Shown here one piece after another: positions 9,652 through 19,466 of a DNA stretch of 64,000 nt. A program made the translations under genes and the position numbers. The stretch is from the NCBI GenBank assembly GCA_016715865.1, contig JADJXM010000035.1, forward strand, positions 62,001 to 126,000, given 5' to 3'. The stretch's first letter is position 1. Every line of letters starts with the position of its first letter. The notes beneath the pieces are model-generated. The model did not search any database and was not told the DNA's origin. It saw only the letters and a program-made list of their open reading frames with translations. The DNA comes from Acidobacteriota bacterium. GTDB taxonomy: Bacteria > Acidobacteriota > Blastocatellia > RBC074.

Positions 9652-9655
<4 letters not shown>
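8648..9655 (-). CDS. DUF4922 protein, HIT/GalT-like nucleotidyltransferase or phosphorylase fold
   Basis: The 335-residue protein shows CFLCVENLPAEER, resembling the Cys-containing entry motif of GalT and Ap4A-phosphorylase relatives. It also has a histidine-triad-like active site, H171-L-H173-F-Q175, in a GASAPDHLHFQ context. This pattern is that of DUF4922, related to GDP-glucose phosphorylase and galactose-1-phosphate uridylyltransferase enzymes. A nucleotidylyl- or phosphoryl-transfer reaction on a sugar nucleotide is the best inference; the substrate is unknown. It overlaps the upstream GT2 gene by four bases (ATGA) and the SpoIID gene by one, so the three are tightly coupled. No export signal is present. 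Confidence 0.8.
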
Positions 9656-11106
<1,451 letters not shown>

Positions 11107-11185
11107 AATTTGACTTGCCCGGGAAGTCTGGCTATGCTGACTCCCGATTTTCTCCTTATCAGAACGTGAGCGTAAGCGAGCGCTC

Positions 11186-11824
11186 ATGATCCTGAACATT
11201 CAAATGCAAACCATTCTCATTCGGCATATGACCGATTTCGAGCTGATTCGCCGACAACTGAATGAGCGGCTTGAGCCGCTGCACTCACTGGATATCAGGC
11301 ATAACCACTGTGCTCAGGCGGCCGTGGCTTTAATACTGCGTGAAACACCCGGCGACCTGTCGGTGCTGATCATCAAGCGGGCCGAGCGGGCCGGAGATCC
11401 CTGGTCAGGCCATCTGGCGCTGCCCGGCGGTCGCGCTCAAGCCAGTGACCCTGATCTGCTCTTCACCGCCGCGCGCGAGACCTATGAAGAGATCGGCCTG
11501 GAGCTGCTCGATAACATGGGATCCAGGAACCGGTTTCTTGGCAAACTGCCGTTGCTCGCACCGAAAAATCCGCAACTTCCCGAGACCGAAATAACCCCGT
11601 TCGTCGCTCTCGCACCCGAGCAGGTAATACTGAGCATTAACCACGAGGTCGCTGACGCATTCTGGGTCTCCGTCGACGATCTCAAACGCGAAGGTCCGTC
11701 AAGCTTCTATTCAATGCAGTTCGGTGAAATCGTCAGGAACTGGCCCGCCTATCCTTCCAGCGGCGGACCGATCTGGGGCATCACCGAACGCATCCTGACC
11801 AACTTTCTGTCATTACTCGATTGA
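11186..11824 (+). CDS. CoA pyrophosphatase-type Nudix hydrolase
   Basis: The 212-residue protein matches the NudL/UPF0035 type: AAVALILRE, then SGHLALPGGRAQASDPDLL and the Nudix helix RETYEEIGLEL. The spacing between GG and RE is that of the CoA-diphosphatase subfamily. The reaction expected is hydrolysis of CoA or acyl-CoA to phosphopantetheine and 3',5'-ADP in the cytoplasm. The start is uncertain. The ATG at 11186 gives the longest reading, while the ATG at 11228 (MTDFELIRRQL) fits the usual family start better; neither has a strong ribosome site. It is divergent from the GT2 operon and lies 31 bases ahead of the permease. Confidence 0.85.
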   Translation: MILNIQMQTILIRHMTDFELIRRQLNERLEPLHSLDIRHNHCAQAAVALILRETPGDLSVLIIKRAERAGDPWSGHLALPGGRAQASDPDLLFTAARETYEEIGLELLDNMGSRNRFLGKLPLLAPKNPQLPETEITPFVALAPEQVILSINHEVADAFWVSVDDLKREGPSSFYSMQFGEIVRNWPAYPSSGGPIWGITERILTNFLSLLD

Positions 11825-11855
11825 AGAAAGCATCGATTATCAACCATATACCATA

Positions 11856-13241
11856 ATGACCGAGCAAAAATCACCCAACGAAGCTCCGCATCTGATCAGA
11901 CATTTTTCGACACTGCAGGCGACGGCGCTGAACATGTCCAATATGATAGGCATCGGGCCCTTTATCACCATCCCGCTGCTCATGTCGGCGCTCGGAGGCC
12001 CGCAGTCGATGCTCGGCTGGCTGGTCGCAGTGCTCATAGTCATACCAGATGGAATGGTCTGGAGCGAACTGGGAGCGGCGCTGCCTGGTTCCGGCGGCAG
12101 TTACGTTTATCTGCGCGAAGGATTCGGCAGCAAGACCTTCGGCCGCCTGCTGGCGTTTCTGTTTATCTGGCAATTCATACTCAGCGGCCCGCTCGAAATC
12201 GCATCAGGATACATAGGCTTCGCATCTTACATGGGATATCTGTGGAAGGATATGCCGTCCTACGGCCCAAAGCTCGTGGTAGTCGTCGTTGGCATCCTCA
12301 ACATCCTGCTGCTCTATCGACAGATCAAGCATGTCGGCAGGATCACAGTCAGCCTGTGGATTGGAACTCTCCTGACAACCGGCGCCGTGATCATGACCGG
12401 TTTTATGCATTTCAACCCGGATATCGCTTTCGACTTCCCGCCCGACGCGTTCAAATTCTCGACAGGGTTTCTGCTCGGCCTGGGAGCCGCTTCGCGCGTA
12501 GGCGTCTATGATTATCTGGGGTATTACGACATCTGCTACATTGGCGACGAAGTGAAGAATCCCGGCAGGACCATACCCAGATCGATCATCATCAGCGTAA
12601 TTGCGGTCGCGTTGATCTATATTTCAATCAACCTGTCGATCATCGGGGTGATTTCATGGAGGGAGTTCGTCCCGTATGATCCGGCTAAACCGGCCTCGAA
12701 TTTCATCGTCTCGCTGATGATGGAGAAAGTTTACGGCAAACCGATCGCGATCATAGTGACGGTCATGATTCTGTGGACGGCGTTCGGGTCGGTCTTCGCG
12801 CTGCTGCTGGGTTATTCGCGTATTCCATATGCTGCTGCTCGCGACGGCTATTTCTTCAAGATCTTCGGCAGGCTGCACCCGAAGCACAACTTCCCGAATG
12901 TCTCGTTGCTGGTTATCGGCCTGATCTCGATCCTCTGCAGTTTTCTCTCGCTCGGAATGGTGATTGACGTCCTGATCGCGACACGGATCATAGTGCAGTT
13001 CATCGGACAGATCTTTGCCGTCTCGCTGCTCAGAAAGAACAGACCGGACCTCGAACGACCATATCGAATGTGGCTCTATCCGATACCGAGCCTGATCGCT
13101 CTCGTCGGCTGGGTCTTCATCTTTTTAACATCGGGAAATATGACGATCCTCTTCAGCCTCGGAGCGCTGCTGCTCGGTATCGTCTGCTTCCTGCTCTGGT
13201 CACGGCAGACATCCAAATGGCCATTTGAAGAGCCAACCTGA
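11856..13241 (+). CDS. APC-superfamily amino acid permease
   Basis: The 461-residue hydrophobic protein has about twelve predicted membrane helices. Its first helix carries the APC unwound-helix signature NMSNMIGIGPFI, which binds the substrate backbone in this family, followed by helix 2 with ALGGPQSMLGWLVAV. A GDEVKNPGRTIPRSI loop, conserved in APC transporters, follows helix 6. It probably imports an amino acid or related amine by proton symport; the exact substrate cannot be told. It lies 31 bases after the Nudix gene on the same strand and converges on acetate kinase, with 24 bases between stop codons and no terminator hairpin between them. Confidence 0.87.
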   Translation: MTEQKSPNEAPHLIRHFSTLQATALNMSNMIGIGPFITIPLLMSALGGPQSMLGWLVAVLIVIPDGMVWSELGAALPGSGGSYVYLREGFGSKTFGRLLAFLFIWQFILSGPLEIASGYIGFASYMGYLWKDMPSYGPKLVVVVVGILNILLLYRQIKHVGRITVSLWIGTLLTTGAVIMTGFMHFNPDIAFDFPPDAFKFSTGFLLGLGAASRVGVYDYLGYYDICYIGDEVKNPGRTIPRSIIISVIAVALIYISINLSIIGVISWREFVPYDPAKPASNFIVSLMMEKVYGKPIAIIVTVMILWTAFGSVFALLLGYSRIPYAAARDGYFFKIFGRLHPKHNFPNVSLLVIGLISILCSFLSLGMVIDVLIATRIIVQFIGQIFAVSLLRKNRPDLERPYRMWLYPIPSLIALVGWVFIFLTSGNMTILFSLGALLLGIVCFLLWSRQTSKWPFEEPT

Positions 13242-13265
13242 AGGGCAAAGCGTCAGTGGATGATA

Positions 13266-14510
13266 TTAATGATGCGGGACGCCACGAACGCAGCGCACTG
13301 TGTCCCTGGCAATCAGCAGCTCCTCATCCGTCGGGATTACGTATACCGCAACGCTTGAATCTTCAGCGTTGACAGGCCCCTCGGCCCCGCCGGTCAGTGT
13401 CAGGTTGAGGTCAGGATTGAGCCTCACTCCCATCCATTCCAGCCCCTCGCAGATGCGACCGCGGATCTCGGCCGAATTCTCGCCGATTCCACCGGTAAAG
13501 ACGATTGCATCGGCTCCGCCCATTGCCGCCAGATAAGAACCGATATACTTTCTGACACGATAACAGAATATGCTGATCGCAAGGATCGCGCGACGATCGT
13601 TATTTTCGTGCGCTTCGGCAAGCAATTCCCGCATATCGTGTGTCAGCCCCGAAATCCCCAGCAGCCCCGACTGCTTGTTCAGCAAACTCTCGACCTCGGT
13701 CAGCGACATTCCCTCCTTGGTCGCCAGGAACTCAAGTATCAGTGGATCGAGATCACCGGATCGAGTCCCCATGACCAGCCCCTCGAGCGGGGTCAGACCC
13801 ATCGACGTATCCATCGAATTCCCGCCCTTGATGGCCGTTGCCGAACATCCATTTCCCAGATGTATCGTGATAATGTTGACCTGATCCCTCGGGATTCCTC
13901 TCAAGAGCCGATACCTGTATGCAACATATCGATGAGAGGTGCCGTGAAATCCATATCTGCGAACCTTGTGGCGGCGATAATACTGGTATGGCAAGGCGTA
14001 AAGGTAGGCATGTTCGGGCAGCGTCTGATGAAATGCGGTATCGAACACGGCCACTTGAGGCAGGCCCGCGCCGAAGATCTCGCGTGCAGCCATGATCCCC
14101 TTGATATTGGCCGGATTATGCAGCGGCGCCAGTTCTATGCAGTCCTCGATCTCACTCAGGATCTCGTCGTTCACGACCGCCGATTGCGTGAACCGTTCCC
14201 CTCCATGAACCACCCTGTGACCGACTGCATGAATGTCGGAAACCGTCTTGATCTGGCTGATATCGGACTCCTTCGAACAGACCCAGCGCGTGATCAATCC
14301 GACCGCCGAACGTATGTCCCGTAATTGAGCCGTCGTCCGTTGGGCCGGTCTTCCCTCGGCGTTGAGCGACAATATCGCCTCCCCACCTATCCGCTCGATC
14401 ACTCCTCGCGCCAGCTTTCGGTCATCGTTCCGCTCGATGGTTTCGATGTCGGTCTCGACCACTTGAAACTTGATCGTCGAACTTCCGCAATTCAAAACCA
14501 GTATGTTCAT
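13266..14510 (-). CDS. ackA: acetate kinase
   Basis: The 414-residue protein has the full family pattern: MNILVLNCGSSTIKFQ at the start, GHRVVHGGERF, VFDTAFHQTLPEHAYLY, RYGFHGTSHRYVA, HLGNGCSATAI, DTSMGLTPLEGLVMGTRSGD and VFTGGIGENSAEIR. It interconverts acetyl phosphate plus ADP with acetate plus ATP in the cytoplasm. The start at 14510 has AAGG eight bases upstream and gives the canonical N-terminus. A longer frame runs back into the G/C-rich repeat but encodes low-complexity Pro/Gly sequence, so it is rejected. No phosphotransacetylase gene is adjacent. The upstream repeat begins 11 bases before the start codon, so promoter elements must lie in or beyond it. Confidence 0.96.
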   Translation of the reverse strand: MNILVLNCGSSTIKFQVVETDIETIERNDDRKLARGVIERIGGEAILSLNAEGRPAQRTTAQLRDIRSAVGLITRWVCSKESDISQIKTVSDIHAVGHRVVHGGERFTQSAVVNDEILSEIEDCIELAPLHNPANIKGIMAAREIFGAGLPQVAVFDTAFHQTLPEHAYLYALPYQYYRRHKVRRYGFHGTSHRYVAYRYRLLRGIPRDQVNIITIHLGNGCSATAIKGGNSMDTSMGLTPLEGLVMGTRSGDLDPLILEFLATKEGMSLTEVESLLNKQSGLLGISGLTHDMRELLAEAHENNDRRAILAISIFCYRVRKYIGSYLAAMGGADAIVFTGGIGENSAEIRGRICEGLEWMGVRLNPDLNLTLTGGAEGPVNAEDSSVAVYVIPTDEELLIARDTVRCVRGVPHH

Positions 14511-14520
14511 ATAATTGACC

Positions 14521-14833
14521 TTATTAATAACAAATGTTGCGCGAGGGGACCCCCAAAACCACTGGCAAAATTTGGGGTTTTCCCGCCAAATTCTCCGGGA
14601 GGCCCGCACCGCGGGGGAGGAGGAGAGAGCGGGGGGGGGGGGGGGCCCCCGGGCGGGGCGGGACACCGGGGGCCCCCCAAAATTCGCCCGCCCACCCAAG
14701 GGGGGGGGGGGGGGGGCCCGGGGGCGGGGGGCGGGGCCGCCCCGCCCGGCCCCCCCCCCCCGTCCGGCTTACCTTTGGGGTGGACGGGGGGCTTCGCTCG
14801 GCGGGGGTGTCTCTGCGTAACATCAGTTAATAA
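14521..14833. repeat. hairpin element with ATGTTRCGC termini, interior of extreme G/C homopolymers
   Basis: The ends are inverted copies: TTATTAA...ATGTTGCGC on the left and GCGTAACAT...TTAATAA on the right. The complement of the right end (ACTGATGTTACGCAGAGACA) matches the left end of the element at 33114. Inside, GCGAAGCCCCC-type fragments resemble the GCGAAACCCCGGG hairpins of that second copy. Most of the interior is instead long runs of G or C (up to about 16 bases) unlike anything else in the window. It probably represents the same repeat family with poorly resolved or decayed sequence. No gene is present. Confidence 0.55.
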
Positions 14834-15015
14834 GATATGATCCCGGCCGACATCATAATCTAATTTCTCCCTTCATTCATATGATTTGATATCCCAAAAC
14901 GTGCGGTCAGATACCCGAATCAGGCAATTTTTCCGACTTTAAGCCGGACAAGCCAACACAGTCGCCGCTAACTTAACTGTTCCCTGCACTTAGAGTGACT
15001 ATCAGAAATCGCAGG
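14834..15015. other. gene-free stretch before the sigma-54 promoter
   Basis: No convincing reading frame, hairpin or repeat was found here. Base composition returns to normal after the homopolymer block. If the promoter that follows is real, enhancer sites for a sigma-54 activator would be expected in this stretch, but no repeated motif stood out. Confidence 0.5.
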
Positions 15016-15034
15016 TTTCGGCACGACCTTTGCA
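15016..15034 (+). promoter_or_regulatory. sigma-54 (RpoN) promoter
   Basis: CGGCACGACCTTTGCA matches the consensus TGGCACGNNNNTTGCW at every fixed position except the first. The invariant GG (15020-15021) and GC (15032-15033) are separated by exactly ten bases. It points rightward, with transcription expected to start near 15045. That gives a leader of about 190 bases before the small exported protein at 15237. A non-coding RNA in that leader is possible. Confidence 0.7.
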
Positions 15035-15236
15035 ATTATGACAGGTGAGAGATGCAAGAGAAGCCGGGCGGAGGTAAAGATCCGGGTTGTATGTCGCAAG
15101 CAGGAGTTAGATTTGATAAGATCACAAAGTCCAGGCGGGTGGAGAATGGCGTTGGAACGAATGAGCGTCCCCTTCACGACATTCAAGCGTAGTTGATTCA
15201 ATGGGGCTTGGGCAGGATTTGAGGGGGTTGGTAAAA

Positions 15237-15443
15237 ATGAACGTATTCAAAAAGTTAATTTTCGCTGTCATGCTGGCTTTAACACTGACCTTTACGGCTG
15301 TCGCTCAGCCGCAGCAGAATTTGATGCAGGGTAAACCACCCGAGCGGCCGAAAGAAAAAGAGAAAGATCCTCCGAAACGGGATAATCCAAGGCCGTCTGA
15401 CGATAAGAAGGATAAGCGAAGAAAGCCGGACTTTATTTTATGA
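15237..15443 (+). CDS. small exported Lys/Pro-rich protein
   Basis: The 68-residue protein has a clear signal peptide (FKKLIFAVMLALTLTFTAVAQ). A mature part of about 45 residues follows, made almost only of Lys, Pro, Asp, Glu and Arg (KPPERPKEKEKDPPKRDN and similar), so it is likely disordered. The ATG at 15237 has GAGGGGG upstream; an earlier in-frame start would add 12 residues before the signal peptide. It is followed by a strong intrinsic terminator and preceded by a sigma-54 promoter, so it looks like a single-gene unit. Its function is unknown. A surface or periplasmic polyampholyte role is only a guess. Confidence 0.7.
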   Translation: MNVFKKLIFAVMLALTLTFTAVAQPQQNLMQGKPPERPKEKEKDPPKRDNPRPSDDKKDKRRKPDFIL

Positions 15444-15476
15444 AGTTTATTTAGTGGTTCTCTCTCCTTACCTGAC

Positions 15477-15513
15477 GACCCCGCCATAGCAGATGCTTTG
15501 GCGGGGTCTTTTT
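15477..15513 (+). terminator. intrinsic terminator
   Basis: A perfect 10-bp stem GACCCCGCCA/TGGCGGGGTC with a 12-base loop is followed at once by TTTTT. It ends the transcript of the small exported protein. On the other strand the stem lies just after the bTHX stop but has no T-run. Confidence 0.9.
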
Positions 15514-15516
15514 ACA

Positions 15517-15642
15517 TTATTCGCTCTTCGCACGGCGCTTGATCATTCCAGCTTTGCGAACTTTCCGCGGATTCTTGCGCGTCCTGCCATAGGTTCCGCG
15601 ACTGATCTTTCCTCGTCTCGATCGCTGATCTCCTCTACCCAT
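15517..15642 (-). CDS. 30S ribosomal protein bTHX
   Basis: This 41-residue, strongly basic protein begins MGRGDQRSRRGKISRGTYGR. It is an almost direct match to the Thermus THX peptide (MGKGDRRTRRGKIWRGTYG), which fills a cavity in the head of the 30S subunit. A tail of about 20 further residues (KNPRKVRKAGMIKRR and so on) extends beyond the short Thermus form. The ATG at 15642 has GGAGG seven bases upstream. The gene is too short for ordinary ORF thresholds. It lies between the terminator of the small exported protein and the fucosidase gene and is probably its own unit. Confidence 0.88.
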   Translation of the reverse strand: MGRGDQRSRRGKISRGTYGRTRKNPRKVRKAGMIKRRAKSE

Positions 15643-15700
15643 AAAACCTCCATTGATGTATTGATTGATAATGAATGGATCCGCATGTGCGCATCCATAT

Positions 15701-15717
15701 CTTTCTACTTTCTACTT
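15701..15717 (-). repeat. 7-bp tandem tract (GTAGAAA on the minus strand)
   Basis: CTTTCTACTTTCTACTT on the plus strand is about 2.5 copies of a heptamer. It lies four bases beyond the stop codon of the fucosidase gene, oriented so that GTAGAAA reads along that gene. Confidence 0.7.
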
Positions 15718-15721
15718 GATG

Positions 15722-17053
<1,332 letters not shown>

Positions 17054-17064
17054 ACAGTCTCCTT

Positions 17065-18588
17065 TCAGGATGTGGCGAAAAAGGCTTCACCGTCGCGACG
17101 AACGACACCTTCATCTTCGAGCTTTTCCAGGTGCGCCAGGACTGACTGTTCGGCAAGTTTGTGCATGGCCTGCGGCACATCTGTATAGACCTTTTCGACG
17201 ATACTGGAAAGAGTGACGGCCCCCTCACGAACAGCCTTGAGAATGTTCGACTCGCGTTCGTGCCGGTGAGCAATGTACTCCTCGATCTTAGCGCGTGCAT
17301 CGGCAATAACAGGGCCATGCCCCGGCATGAGCGCCGTCAGTTTAGGCAGTTCGAGGTATTGATTGAGAGATTCCAGATACTCGCGCATATTGCCTTCCGG
17401 TGGGGCGATGACGACCGTACCAAAACCGACGACGCAATCGCCAGTGATCAGAGTGCCCGTCCGCTCTTCGTATAGGCTGAGGTGGCCTTTGGCGTGTCCG
17501 GGAGTCCACATCGCCCGAAGGCGCCACGTAAGACCGGTCTTCGCTTCGGTCAATTCGATCAGTTCACCATCTTCGATGAAACGATCGACGCGGATCTGGT
17601 CGCCGATGGCATCTGCGGTCAACCGGTGAGCTGCGACCGGTATGTTGAACTTACTCGCCAGATGATTGACGCCGCCGATGTGATCGGGATGCAGATGAGT
17701 GATCAGGATTTCACGGATTTTACGCCCTTCGTCGATGAAACGCTCGATATTGCGATCGAGAATCGCCTGCTGATCAGGATAGGGAGAGCCGGGGTCGATG
17801 ACGACCATCTCGTCTCCACCGATGATGTAGCAGTTCGTATGCGTAGCAGGCGGGATCGTGGGCGTGCGCAGCGCGCAGAGATAAAAACCATATCGCATTT
17901 CCACGCGGGTTTCCAGATGATCACGCTCTTCCTGCGAAACGCTGAACATCCGATCGGTGAAATTTTCGATGTCTTCGGAAAGCGCCTGCAATGCCGCGAA
18001 GATCGGAGTGACGATCAGACAGCTGCCGTCGACCCAGCGCTGCAGCGCTTCGTGTGGGCGCAGCCATTCACCCTCTTCGAGTTCGCCGGGGATTACGTGA
18101 GCATCCTGACCTTCAGGAAGCCATGCGGCGTAGAAGCGCGTATCGTAGCGCCGCGGCATGGTCGCCGGCGTCACCCATCGAGGGGCCTCAATTAAACGGT
18201 GCGGGTCGATAGTGAGCCCTTCGGATTCCAACATCTCACGAAAACTGACGCGATCGGCACAAAGATCCTCGCGCAGCTCGGTCAGCCTCGAGGCAGTCAG
18301 ACGTTCGACTCCCTCGGCAATGAGAATACCTGTCTCTTCAAATATCTCGCGAATTGCTGCTACGCGCATGACAGCGTCTTCAAGGCTTTCTGCTGCGCGG
18401 ACCGGCACTTCGGCATCTGCCTCGTCACGCTGTCCGCCGGGGAAAGCATGGTAGCTGGCCATGAATCGCAATGTCCGCGCTCGCTTGACCCAGTAGACCT
18501 TTGGATCATCAGGGTCGCGCAGCAATATCATCGCCGCGGCATCTTTCGGAGTCACTGGTCTGGGCGGTTGATCATTCGTTATCTGCAT
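17065..18588 (-). CDS. Nudix-metallo-beta-lactamase-fold fusion hydrolase
   Basis: The 507-residue protein joins two enzymes. Residues 10-240 are a Nudix domain of the NUDT19 type, with a long insert between FPGGQRDEADAE and the helix AIREIFEETGIL. Residues 250-440 are a metallo-hydrolase of the LACTB2 type with THLHPDHIGG, TPGHAKGHLS, GDCVVG and MPGHGPV metal ligands. A winged-helix tail (SVLAHLEKLEDEGVVRRD) ends it, as in LACTB2. NUDT19 relatives cleave CoA esters and LACTB2 relatives cleave thioesters or RNA, so a CoA-ester clean-up enzyme is a reasonable inference. All metal ligands and Nudix acidic residues appear intact. It is cytoplasmic. Confidence 0.85.
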   Translation of the reverse strand: MQITNDQPPRPVTPKDAAAMILLRDPDDPKVYWVKRARTLRFMASYHAFPGGQRDEADAEVPVRAAESLEDAVMRVAAIREIFEETGILIAEGVERLTASRLTELREDLCADRVSFREMLESEGLTIDPHRLIEAPRWVTPATMPRRYDTRFYAAWLPEGQDAHVIPGELEEGEWLRPHEALQRWVDGSCLIVTPIFAALQALSEDIENFTDRMFSVSQEERDHLETRVEMRYGFYLCALRTPTIPPATHTNCYIIGGDEMVVIDPGSPYPDQQAILDRNIERFIDEGRKIREILITHLHPDHIGGVNHLASKFNIPVAAHRLTADAIGDQIRVDRFIEDGELIELTEAKTGLTWRLRAMWTPGHAKGHLSLYEERTGTLITGDCVVGFGTVVIAPPEGNMREYLESLNQYLELPKLTALMPGHGPVIADARAKIEEYIAHRHERESNILKAVREGAVTLSSIVEKVYTDVPQAMHKLAEQSVLAHLEKLEDEGVVRRDGEAFFATS

Positions 18589-18634
18589 AGATGATCCAAT
18601 TATAATCGTAAATGCCCTCCGGATGTAGATTCAT

Positions 18635-19456
18635 TTACAAACCCGCCTGATCCCACTTTTTGATCACTGAATCGATCAGAGAGGCAACCTTACTCACCAC
18701 TTTCTCGAAATACTCGTTCGCTTTTTTCTGATCGAATTTCGGGTGTCCCTGCCCTGAGGTGTACAGGCCGATCGAGGATGGGAACGGATAGGCCGACCAT
18801 GTGCCCGGGGCTGGATATGGAGTGGTCATTTCGTCTTTGTATCGCTCCGGATGAACCAGGCTTGAATCAATAGCCTGGATGAAGGCCGTTTCATTCCAGC
18901 CAGCGTGCCCCCCGTCTTCGCCAAAGACTTCCTTCGTAATATCGGAACAGTAGGACCACCAGTTTACGACCATGATACGGACCTTCTTTTCAGTCGAGAC
19001 TTCGCCAGCTACTGCCTGCAGGACGGCTGTCTGTCCCCCGCCGTGCCCATTAATAATAATGATATTCCTGAAACCGTTTTTCGCCATTCCCTCAATAACC
19101 TGTTTGATGAAAGGGCGATATGCCGATTCGGTGATTTGAAAGGCTCCGGGATAGGCTTCGAGCGTGCCTGTCATTCCGTATGGCAGAACCGGAGCGATCA
19201 TGGCATTGAGTCTTTTCGCGATCTGGCGCGCGATGGCAAGCGGAGCCGTATTGTCCGCGCCGTTGTTGGCAACGCCATGCGGCTCGAGAGTCCCCGTCGG
19301 AAGCAGAACGGTCTGAATCTTTGACGGAACGACTTCTCGAAATTCCATCCAGTTGATGCGATCCATTTCACGGGTCGAAACTATGTCCGCACTCTGGGCC
19401 ATAGACTGAATGACACAGACCAGAACAAAAGCGATAAACGGTAATATATTTCTCAT
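18635..19456 (-). CDS. exported creatininase-family amidohydrolase
   Basis: The 273-residue protein has a signal peptide ending near AQSAD and a creatininase-like domain. The metal-binding pattern is kept: PTGTLEPHG (Glu), NNGADNTAP (Asp), INGHGGG (His) and GGHAGWNETA (Glu). The family opens cyclic amides or removes formyl groups with two metal ions. Most members are cytoplasmic, so the signal peptide is unusual but is often seen in Acidobacteriota. GGAG precedes the ATG. It follows the outer-membrane barrel gene by ten bases, consistent with one operon. Confidence 0.85.
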   Translation of the reverse strand: MRNILPFIAFVLVCVIQSMAQSADIVSTREMDRINWMEFREVVPSKIQTVLLPTGTLEPHGVANNGADNTAPLAIARQIAKRLNAMIAPVLPYGMTGTLEAYPGAFQITESAYRPFIKQVIEGMAKNGFRNIIIINGHGGGQTAVLQAVAGEVSTEKKVRIMVVNWWSYCSDITKEVFGEDGGHAGWNETAFIQAIDSSLVHPERYKDEMTTPYPAPGTWSAYPFPSSIGLYTSGQGHPKFDQKKANEYFEKVVSKVASLIDSVIKKWDQAGL

Positions 19457-19466
19457 CGGAATCTCC

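Noticed and set aside
14511..14699. In-frame extension of acetate kinase into the G/C-rich repeat
   Set aside because: It encodes Pro/Gly low-complexity sequence, and the family start MNILVLNCGSS at 14510 has its own ribosome site.
14325..14840. Open frames across both strands of the homopolymer repeat and antisense to ackA
   Set aside because: They have no homology or ribosome site and translate mostly as Gly/Pro/Arg runs. They are shadows of base composition.
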